Assembly (NCBI GenBank): GCA_041191145.1
Contig: JBEEPK010000035.1
Coordinates: 1 to 18,996, forward strand
Source: UBA961 sp041191145
GTDB taxonomy: Bacteria; Bacteroidota; Ignavibacteria; Kapaibacteriales; UBA961
Direction of reading: 5' to 3'
DNA length: 18,996 nt
Positions within the stretch are counted from its first letter, which is position 1, and every line of letters starts with the position of its first letter. The position numbers were made by a program, and so were the translations under genes. The notes beneath the pieces are model-generated. The model did not search any database. It was not told the DNA's origin and was given only the letters and a program-made list of their open reading frames with translations. Shown piece by piece: positions 1-6,846 of this stretch.

Positions 1-570
1 AAAGACATATGAAAGAAAACCCAAAGAAAGAATAAAAATGCCTGTTGCACCGGCAAGTCCGAGGGTTAGTACCATTGAGCTACGGGCAAAAACGGACCCA
101 GCGGCTTGTGAATTAAAGACAGTCTGTTCCACAATTTCTTTCTGTTTGAGGTCCGCCAATATGAAACTTACCGTATGATGATCGCAATAGTCGGGTTTGA
201 GTGAAAAGGAGATTGACCATTGAAAAGGACTTTCAGCAAATAATGCATCAGTATCTTCGCCCAATTCTTTTTCAAATTCAATAGTGGCAAGTGTAGGGGA
301 GATCACTTTCACATATTGAATCTGCTGGTACTCTCTAAGGGATTGAGCCAAAGAGAATATGCGAGAAGTATCCATATCTTTTCTGATCATCACGGAAAGT
401 TCAAGATTAGATGCCAATCTGTCTTGTTCCTTGGTGAGTCCGAAATATGCTGTGACTGCCCAAATAGTTGTCAGGGAGAGAATGATGGAAATCACCATAA
501 TGCGCAAAAATGGAATCGTTCTTCTGCGAATCAAAGTACCTGTTCTATGAAAATAATATTCACTATTCAT
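1..570 (-). CDS. ftsX: FtsX-like cell-division permease, N-terminal part (runs off the left edge)
   Basis: The minus-strand frame opens at the ATG at 570-568 and stays open for 190 codons to the window edge. The protein has a short basic cytoplasmic start, a first membrane helix at about residues 21-45, an extracytoplasmic region of about 115 residues, and a second hydrophobic segment starting near residue 167. The order of one helix, an extracellular domain (with stretches such as NLELSVMIRKDMD and IQYVKVISPTLATIEFEKEL) and then a helix is typical of FtsX. In known systems FtsX pairs with the ATPase FtsE and controls peptidoglycan hydrolases at the septum. The C-terminal FtsX/MacB-type permease helices lie outside the window. 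The start is 9 nt beyond the asparaginase stop, so the two are probably co-transcribed. No ftsE is visible here. The identity rests on topology and the look of the extracellular domain, so another small FtsX-family permease is possible. Confidence 0.7.
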   Translation of the reverse strand, partial: MNSEYYFHRTGTLIRRRTIPFLRIMVISIILSLTTIWAVTAYFGLTKEQDRLASNLELSVMIRKDMDTSRIFSLAQSLREYQQIQYVKVISPTLATIEFEKELGEDTDALFAESPFQWSISFSLKPDYCDHHTVSFILADLKQKEIVEQTVFNSQAAGSVFARSSMVLTLGLAGATGIFILSLGFLSYVF

Positions 571-579
571 GGTAGAATA

Positions 580-1560
580 TCAAGCCCATTCAAATGAATT
601 TCGAATTCTCTGCATGTCATATCCCGCTCCAATCGCCGCGATAAGTTTAATTCTGGCCTTTTGACCATTCAAATAGTCAGCAAAAATGATGCCTGCATCA
701 TATAAATGTTTCCCTGCACCTTCATAAGCATAAATATGTTCGATTCTGCCTACGGGACATCGAGATGTCAATACAGTAGGAATACCTTGTTCAACTGCTT
801 TTTTGAGAGCATAGAAGACAGGTGGTGGGACATTACCCACGCCAAATGCTTCAATAACAATTCCCGATACACCATGTTCCAAGGCGCATTCAATAAGCAT
901 TGCATCCATTCCTGCATAGCATTTGAGCAGCGGAATATTGCCCGGTAATTGTTGTACCTCAAAAAATTCTCTTCGAACCGGTTTGCGATACATCATCACG
1001 GTGCCATTAACAAGCCGACCAATCGGACCAAAATCAAAACTAGCGAAGGTATTGAGCTGATTGGTATCTGTTTTTGTGGCCTCAGAAGCAGCATTGATGG
1101 TATCTCCTAAACATAATAATACGCCAAAACCAATTGCTTCTTTACTGCCGGCAAGAATTAATGCATCGCGAAGATTCCTCGGACCATCCCAATCCGGCTC
1201 GCTGGAATTTCGCATCGCACCGATCACGATGATGGGTTTTTCTGTTTGAACCGTACAGTCGAGAAAATATGCGGTTTCTTCCAAAGTATCGGTTCCATGT
1301 GTTACAATGATACCGTCGATATCCTTTCTTTGAACATATTTTTTGATCTGCTTGGACAAAGAAAACATGATATCGGGTGTCATGTGAGGACCAGGCAATT
1401 GACCAAACTCAATCACTTCAAAATCTACCAAATCATGAATATCACTTATGGTATCAATGATTTGCGTTGCGGAAAGTGCAGGTACTATACCACCAAACCC
1501 TTCATCCACTCGCATGGAGATTGTTCCGCCTGTAAAAAAAATGGCAATTCTAGGTTTCAT
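580..1560 (-). CDS. ansA: L-asparaginase (asparaginase/glutaminase family)
   Basis: This is a 326-residue protein of the usual length for cytoplasmic-type asparaginases, which hydrolyse L-asparagine to aspartate and ammonia. The N-terminal nucleophile motif TGGTI is at residues 10-14, with T13 matching the catalytic threonine. The second motif HGTDT at 88-92 supplies the T-D pair (T90, D91). DGPRN at about 125-129 and a lysine at K163 match the other conserved elements of the family. There is no signal peptide, so a cytoplasmic enzyme is expected. The ATG at 1560-1558 sits directly before the family's beta-strand start and I see no Shine-Dalgarno sequence before it. The gene is divergent from the secreted-protein gene across a 167-nt spacer and is followed after 9 nt by ftsX. 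The family is certain; the choice between ansA- and ansB-type naming is not. Confidence 0.93.
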   Translation of the reverse strand: MKPRIAIFFTGGTISMRVDEGFGGIVPALSATQIIDTISDIHDLVDFEVIEFGQLPGPHMTPDIMFSLSKQIKKYVQRKDIDGIIVTHGTDTLEETAYFLDCTVQTEKPIIVIGAMRNSSEPDWDGPRNLRDALILAGSKEAIGFGVLLCLGDTINAASEATKTDTNQLNTFASFDFGPIGRLVNGTVMMYRKPVRREFFEVQQLPGNIPLLKCYAGMDAMLIECALEHGVSGIVIEAFGVGNVPPPVFYALKKAVEQGIPTVLTSRCPVGRIEHIYAYEGAGKHLYDAGIIFADYLNGQKARIKLIAAIGAGYDMQRIRNSFEWA

Positions 1561-1727
1561 ATATTTAAAAGGAGAAAATTCAGACTCATTTGCCTCAAAA
1601 ATACAAATACCATGTCTTTATTCTCATTTTAGCCATATTTCACTAACTTGCATCAGGGAGGATTCGATGGAACCCGAAACAAATAGAGTTCTGTTGTGTC
1701 ATTGTACTAAACATTCGCAGCACAATC

Positions 1728-4700
1728 ATGCATTCATTCAATACTCGTTTATTTGGCTTCATGTTCTTTTTGCTGGGCATTTTTGCCTTGCAATGCATGA
1801 CTGCACAAGAAAAAGACAGCAGGGGAAAAGACTTCTGGTTTACATTTATCCCAAATTTGCATGTCAATAGTCCTACAACAGATTCACTCTATGTTTATAT
1901 AGCCGCCTCAGAACCAACGAGTGGACGACTTCGCTATAAAGGTAGAAATGGTAATTGGCAGAATGTTGATTTCGTGATCACCGATCCCGCCATAGTTTTT
2001 ACACATAGAGTTCATTGGTTGCAGTATGAATTACAAGGGATAAATCCTTCTGGTGGTCAAGCTTCATCCAATGATCAAGAGCAGAGAGTTGCAGAGAATG
2101 TATTTCATGTGACTTCAGACAAAGAAGTAAGTATTTATGCGCTCAATCAAGGTTCAACAACAAGTGATGCTTTCTTGGTTCTTCCAACAGATGCACTTGG
2201 TGAAGATTATTATGTCTTATCGTATAATTCAGATAGACAGGGGAGTGGAATCATTCCCAATAACTCTTCTACACCTTCTGAATTTGCCATTGTTGCAACT
2301 GAGGATGGAACAGATATAACCATCAATCCATCCGCAAGCACCGCCAGAAATGGAAATAGAAATACAATCTTGGCTCGATTAGATCAAGGTCAATCTTTAT
2401 TGGTGCAAGCAGATCTATCGGCAGGTGATGGATCTGGTGATTTGACGGGTTCAAGAATTCAGGCAAATAAACCTATTGCTTTGTTTGCAGGACAACAAAG
2501 AGCAAGAATACCAATCAAAAACAATGAACTCTCATCGCGTGATCATATCGTTGAGCAATTGCCAAGTGTTGACACATGGGGTAGAACCGCAATCGTCGTT
2601 CCTTTCCCAAAACCATTTAATGCCACAAATCTCTCTCAGGATATTTATAGAGTGATTGCTGCATATGATAGCACCGACATTTTGATTAATGGAATCAAAA
2701 CAACCACGTTGTCAAAAGGTGGGATATATCAGTCGGTTCTAACTGTACCACAAGTGATCACGTCAAATAAGTCCATCATGGTTTCACAGTATAAGAAGAC
2801 TTCGGGGGCATCCTCTTCTTCAAATACTGATTATAATGGAGACCCCATGATGATGCTTGTTCCACCAAGTGATCAATTCCAAGACAGTTATCGTTTTGTA
2901 AGTATTCAGGCAGTGAATTTTGCGAATGGTATCTTCTATGATCAAGGATATGATGAACAGTGGATAACTATCGTGATGCCCAATTCTGCAGTAGCAAGCA
3001 CAAGATTGGATGGTCAATTAATTAGCTCTCTTCCTGGTTTTGCAGCATTCGCCATACCGGGGACGAATTTCTCATTCACTTGGCTTCGTGTGACTGACGG
3101 AGTGCATACCGTCACATCAAATGAAAGAGTTGGGATTTATGTATACGGATATGGTCGCGCAAACTCATATGGGTATGTGGGTGGCATGAGCTTTAGAAGT
3201 TTCGATTTTAATCCACCACAAATCACAGGTAAGCAGGAATGTCGTGATTTCATAGGTATGATCTATGATACAGTTGCGGGTGATTCCAGAATCGTACAAG
3301 TCTGGGTAGAGACCGGTTCCTCAAAGAATATCAAGAGTATTACATATAATTCCACGCCACCGCAAGATTCGGTCATGTTCAAAGTTGCTCTTCAAGATCC
3401 ATATCAAGACGGAGCAATCACCGTGAATGCGCTGGATTCCGTACAACAAAAAACAACATTGCCTATTCGCATAAAGGGATTTACTGTTTCCTGCACATAT
3501 AAGCTTGCGAATAATGATTCAACGCAAAAAATCAATGAAAAAGTACCTGTCGGCAAACAAGTGTGCTATGATATTACTTTAAAGAATTATGGTTCTTTTG
3601 ATCAATCAATCAGTATAAAAAATGCAAAGGGTATTGCTTCGAAATTTACTATTGCAGGTAATCGTAATATCACGATTAAACCAGGACAAGACTATATTGT
3701 TCGTGTATGCTATTCATCAAATGATGAAGAGACTAACACAGATTCAATCTTCATTGATGATGGCTGCATGATACGTGATATTGCTTCATTCTCTATGATC
3801 ACCTATCTCGATAAACAGAAGCCATCGATCTCTGCTTTGCCTGATTCATGTAATACATGTCATTATGTGATCATTGCAGATTCCACTCCCACAGATGGTG
3901 GCTTGAAAGATGTCACTGTTTCTCAATCATCAAATATCAAATGGCAAGCTGCATTCCCAAATACAGATGCGGTTCGTGCATTGAATCTTTGTGTTCAGGA
4001 TATCTATAAAGATGCTTTCTATGACATAAAGGCAGAAGATAAGAATGGGAATATTGCTTCCTATAAAGATACAATTCCCGGATTTACGATAACTTCTGTA
4101 TCACCAATTGCCAAGCTTAAAAACCTCGGAGGTATAGCGATAGGTTCAGTGTATTGCGACAGTATAGTCTTAATCAATTCAGGTATGTTTGTACAATTGG
4201 TCAATGAAGTCTCATTTGCTCGAAATATACGATTCAGCATTCCACGATCCATGCTTCCATTGAGCATTAATCCGGGTGATTCGGCAATTATCCCAATATG
4301 TTATGCGCCTATTGAAATCATAGATACTGTCTATGAAACAAAGCGCGATCGTGATACTGTTTCGATTGGAAGAGATTGCATTACCATGCCATTTCATTAT
4401 GAGGCATTTGGTGTAGAAGATTCACTCATTGCAAATGGTAAATGCCAAGTAACAATCAAAAGTGCAATCACGGATTTGGCATTGAAGCGGATATCAAAAC
4501 TGACAATTCAGCCACATCCAATTTCGATTGGTTCGAATCAATCGCGCATTACATTTTCATTGAAAGAGTCCAAGAATACTGAGATTTCTTTGGTGCAATT
4601 CATGACGGGTCAAAAAATGCAACTCTTTGCTTTGCCAAATTCACCAAGTGGTGAGTATTCGATGACTCTCAATGTGAGTGAATTCCATCCCGGTGGATAT

Positions 4701-4760
4701 ATGTTGATTATTCAAGCCGATGATGAGCGTGAATCACTACCAATCATCATTCAAGAGTAA
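1728..4760 (+). CDS. Large secreted protein: IgGFc-binding-type N-terminal domain, Ig-like repeats, C-terminal T9SS-type sorting domain
   Basis: The 1010-residue protein begins with a signal peptide (hydrophobic core about residues 9-22, likely cleavage near residue 26-27, TAQ/EKD). Residues about 35-490 resemble the IgGFc-binding protein N-terminal domain. Signs are KDFWFTF near 34-40, an ATEDGTDITINP segment near 190-201, EQLPSVDTWGR near 274-284, and a VGIYVYGYG segment followed by a YGYVGG turn near 468-486. Residues about 490-915 look like several cysteine-containing beta-sandwich modules. Two carry the 'PG-D-x-I' plus 'v-CY' pattern of ASH/choice-of-anchor-like domains (near 650-662 and 848-861). 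Residues 925-1010 look like a type A sorting domain of the type IX secretion system: a strand with PHP in place of the usual PNP, a central amphipathic part, and GGYMLIIQ near the end. It is therefore probably exported through the outer membrane and attached to the cell surface or released. Its ligand is unknown. mltG follows after 17 nt. Confidence 0.82.
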   Translation: MHSFNTRLFGFMFFLLGIFALQCMTAQEKDSRGKDFWFTFIPNLHVNSPTTDSLYVYIAASEPTSGRLRYKGRNGNWQNVDFVITDPAIVFTHRVHWLQYELQGINPSGGQASSNDQEQRVAENVFHVTSDKEVSIYALNQGSTTSDAFLVLPTDALGEDYYVLSYNSDRQGSGIIPNNSSTPSEFAIVATEDGTDITINPSASTARNGNRNTILARLDQGQSLLVQADLSAGDGSGDLTGSRIQANKPIALFAGQQRARIPIKNNELSSRDHIVEQLPSVDTWGRTAIVVPFPKPFNATNLSQDIYRVIAAYDSTDILINGIKTTTLSKGGIYQSVLTVPQVITSNKSIMVSQYKKTSGASSSSNTDYNGDPMMMLVPPSDQFQDSYRFVSIQAVNFANGIFYDQGYDEQWITIVMPNSAVASTRLDGQLISSLPGFAAFAIPGTNFSFTWLRVTDGVHTVTSNERVGIYVYGYGRANSYGYVGGMSFRSFDFNPPQITGKQECRDFIGMIYDTVAGDSRIVQVWVETGSSKNIKSITYNSTPPQDSVMFKVALQDPYQDGAITVNALDSVQQKTTLPIRIKGFTVSCTYKLANNDSTQKINEKVPVGKQVCYDITLKNYGSFDQSISIKNAKGIASKFTIAGNRNITIKPGQDYIVRVCYSSNDEETNTDSIFIDDGCMIRDIASFSMITYLDKQKPSISALPDSCNTCHYVIIADSTPTDGGLKDVTVSQSSNIKWQAAFPNTDAVRALNLCVQDIYKDAFYDIKAEDKNGNIASYKDTIPGFTITSVSPIAKLKNLGGIAIGSVYCDSIVLINSGMFVQLVNEVSFARNIRFSIPRSMLPLSINPGDSAIIPICYAPIEIIDTVYETKRDRDTVSIGRDCITMPFHYEAFGVEDSLIANGKCQVTIKSAITDLALKRISKLTIQPHPISIGSNQSRITFSLKESKNTEISLVQFMTGQKMQLFALPNSPSGEYSMTLNVSEFHPGGYMLIIQADDERESLPIIIQE

Positions 4761-4777
4761 ATTGATCGGAATCATTC

Positions 4778-5800
4778 GTGGCGAAGAAAAAATCTCATAT
4801 TTCATCAAAAACATGGTGGATTACATCATTGATTGGAATGATCTCATTGATTATTCTATCGACGATCTATATGTTCTCGAATATTCCGCTTTCCAAGCCA
4901 ATAGATATCAAGATCAAGGATTCTTCTCTTTCTTCCAATATCACCATTCTCGCTGATGCAAATGCAATCAAACATCCCTATGTTTTTTATGTGATAGCAT
5001 CCATCTATGAAATGATTTCGGGGAAGCAGTGCAGTGCAGGCGAATTTACTTTGCAACCAACATTTTCCCATGCAAGAGTACTAAAATTGATATTCTCCGG
5101 AGAATCGGGAATGACCATGAATGTGGTCATACCCGAGGGATCGAATCTTCGAAAAATAGCATCTATACTTCAAAAGCGTATTGCATTGGATTCTCTCTCA
5201 TTCATAAGAATGGTTAATGATGATTCTGTTTGTGCAAGTCTTGGAGTGAAGCAATCTTCCATGGAAGGATATTGTATGCCTGACACATATAACTTGTTTA
5301 AAAAGCAAAAAGCGCAAGACATCATAAAAAAGCTTGCAGTGATACATCAGTTGTTTTGGGATAAAGAGTGTGCAGATTTACAGAAAGCCAGCTCGTATAC
5401 CAAACATGAAATACTTACACTTGCTTCCATCATCGAAGCAGAGGCATCTGTTGCAAGTGAGCGAAATAGAATTAGCGGGGTTTATCACAATAGACTAAAG
5501 CGGGGAATGAAATTGGAGGCGGATCCAACCGTGCAATATGCTATTGGAAAGAGGAAGAGACTTTTCTATAGTGATCTTAGAGTTGACAATCCATATAATA
5601 CATACAAGTATGCCGGTTTGCCACCAGGCCCAATAAATTGCCCGGGTAGAGAGTCTATACTCGCCGCGCTCCAACCAGAGAAACATGCATATATCTTTTT
5701 TGTTGCAAAAGGGGATGGAACTGGCGAGCATGTGTTCACGACTAATGGCACGGATCATGCCAAAGCGGTGAATGCATATCGCAAACAAAGGACAATGTAA
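4778..5800 (+). CDS. mltG: Endolytic murein transglycosylase MltG (YceG family)
   Basis: The 340-residue protein has one N-terminal membrane helix (about 13-33) and then the YceG/MltG domain. MltG cuts nascent glycan strands of peptidoglycan at the inner membrane and is thought to set glycan length. Family motifs are clear: MEGYCMPDTYN at about 162-172 (usual LEGYLFPDTY), LASIIEAEA at 215-223 with the likely catalytic glutamate E220, ADPTVQYA at 248-255, and the C-terminal stretches LPPGPI and FVAKGDGTGEHVF. The common 'EKE' after the active glutamate is 'EAE' here. The start is GTG at 4778-4780, because no ATG in this frame gives the full membrane anchor. It lies 17 nt after the stop of the secreted-protein gene, so it is likely in the same transcript. 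Its stop is 1 nt away from the stop of the opposing transporter gene. Confidence 0.95.
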   Translation: MAKKKSHISSKTWWITSLIGMISLIILSTIYMFSNIPLSKPIDIKIKDSSLSSNITILADANAIKHPYVFYVIASIYEMISGKQCSAGEFTLQPTFSHARVLKLIFSGESGMTMNVVIPEGSNLRKIASILQKRIALDSLSFIRMVNDDSVCASLGVKQSSMEGYCMPDTYNLFKKQKAQDIIKKLAVIHQLFWDKECADLQKASSYTKHEILTLASIIEAEASVASERNRISGVYHNRLKRGMKLEADPTVQYAIGKRKRLFYSDLRVDNPYNTYKYAGLPPGPINCPGRESILAALQPEKHAYIFFVAKGDGTGEHVFTTNGTDHAKAVNAYRKQRTM

Positions 5801-5801
5801 A

Positions 5802-6707
5802 TCAGATATGATCCGGCGGATGATGCGAAGTGCTTTCCAAATGCGTGACAATATCGCATGGTTGAGCGATCGTAGCTGAAATCAAATGTTCGATTTCAGT
5901 GGCCTGCAAATGAGCATGCTCAATTGTTGTTTCATCGGGGAATTGCAAGTGAAAATCGATGTACACAAAATTCCCGGAAACTCTCAAGCGCAATCTGTGA
6001 AAAGATATTCCCAAAACATCACATTGTTGTTGCAACATTTCGTTGACCGATGTAAATAGTTCAGGGTCAGTTTTATCCATCAAGCCTTGTATGCTTCTTC
6101 GAATGAGTTTTCCACCTTCAAAGATGATATTCGCGCCAAAGAATAATGCCATGAGAGGATCTATCCAATAAGCGCCTGTCAAAAAGGCAAGTAGCAAACC
6201 GGCGATTGCACCTGCGGAAGTCCATGCATCAGTGAGGATATGTCGACCATTGGCTTCAATGATGAAAGAATTATTATTCTTTCCTGTTTTGACCAAAAAG
6301 ATTCCAAGTATCGTATTGATGACTGCAGCTGTTGCCGTTAGGGCGGTACCATAACCAACTTGTTCCAGTGTTACACCGGAAATTAATTTGTCTATGGCTG
6401 TTTGAATAATGATGATGGCCGCCAATATAATGAGCGCGCCTTCTAGTCCGGCCGAGAAGAATGTGATTTTGTCATGTCCAAAATGATGATCTTCATCCGG
6501 TGGTCTATAAGTAATGCGAAGACTATACCATGCAAAACCAACTGCTGCGATATGAACGATTGTTTCAATTGCATCAGAGAAAATGGCGATGGACCCTGTT
6601 AAAATATAAGCGGTCCATTTCAATCCTAGCATCAGAATACCCACTATCAGGGAAATATTCATCGCTCTGGATTCTGCCTTCGATGGAAGATGTGCTGAAT
6701 TCACCAT
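5802..6707 (-). CDS. Cation diffusion facilitator (CDF) family metal transporter
   Basis: The 301-residue protein has about six membrane segments (roughly residues 17-200) and a cytoplasmic C-terminal domain of about 90 residues, the architecture of CDF efflux pumps that exchange Zn, Fe or Mn for protons. The transport site contributed by helix 5 is intact as H-x3-D (H156, D160). On helix 2 the usual D/H-x3-D appears as E48-x3-H52 after FSDAIE. The helix 2-3 loop carries D71, H74 and H78 in a DEDHHFGH stretch that matches the second metal site of YiiP/FieF. The C-terminal domain (from about residue 210) has the alternating strand pattern of the CDF dimerisation domain and ends in a histidine-containing tail (SHHPPDH). 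The substrate cannot be assigned from sequence. The start is ATG at 6707-6705; an internal ATG at residue 16 is an alternative. The gene is alone on its strand, divergent from dnaE and convergent with mltG. Confidence 0.93.
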   Translation of the reverse strand: MVNSAHLPSKAESRAMNISLIVGILMLGLKWTAYILTGSIAIFSDAIETIVHIAAVGFAWYSLRITYRPPDEDHHFGHDKITFFSAGLEGALIILAAIIIIQTAIDKLISGVTLEQVGYGTALTATAAVINTILGIFLVKTGKNNNSFIIEANGRHILTDAWTSAGAIAGLLLAFLTGAYWIDPLMALFFGANIIFEGGKLIRRSIQGLMDKTDPELFTSVNEMLQQQCDVLGISFHRLRLRVSGNFVYIDFHLQFPDETTIEHAHLQATEIEHLISATIAQPCDIVTHLESTSHHPPDHI

Positions 6708-6718
6708 TCAAATCCGAA

Positions 6719-6746
6719 TTGACATGAAAAGAGTGACAAATTTAGT
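6719..6746 (+). promoter_or_regulatory. Possible sigma-70-type promoter for dnaE-hflX
   Basis: An exact TTGACA is present at 6719-6724, and TTTAGT (4 of 6 matches to TATAAT) begins 16 nt later at 6741-6746. This would start transcription near 6753 and give a leader of about 95 nt before dnaE. It is the best match in the 139-nt spacer, but the -10 box lacks the conserved second-position A, so this is tentative. Confidence 0.35.
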
Positions 6747-6790
6747 CATCTCAAAAGCCCTGTGAAAGATAAATTATTTGTGGAAAGAAA

Positions 6791-6807
6791 GCCCCGAAAA
6801 AAGGGGT
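6791..6807 (+). repeat. Short GC inverted repeat in the dnaE leader
   Basis: CCCC at 6792-6795 and GGGG at 6803-6806 flank a seven-base A-rich loop, followed by TAAAAAA. The stem is only four pairs (five with a G-T pair) and no U-tract follows on either strand, so it is not an intrinsic terminator. It lies about 40 nt upstream of the dnaE ATG and could form a small leader hairpin. Confidence 0.3.
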
Positions 6808-6846
6808 AAAAAACGCTATGTTTGCAATGAATCATAAGACCTATCT

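Noticed and set aside
1596..1603. Bacteroidota-type -7 box (TATTTTTG on the minus strand) for the asparaginase gene
   Set aside because: It matches TAnnTTTG, but no -33 element lies at the right distance, and the better promoters in this window are of the TTGACA/TATAAT type.
5495..5851. 118-codon minus-strand frame across the mltG end
   Set aside because: It is antisense to conserved MltG C-terminal motifs and has no domain signal of its own.
6791..6813. Terminator at the CCCC/GGGG repeat before dnaE
   Set aside because: The stem is four pairs with no T-tract after it on either strand, and no gene ends just before it on either strand.
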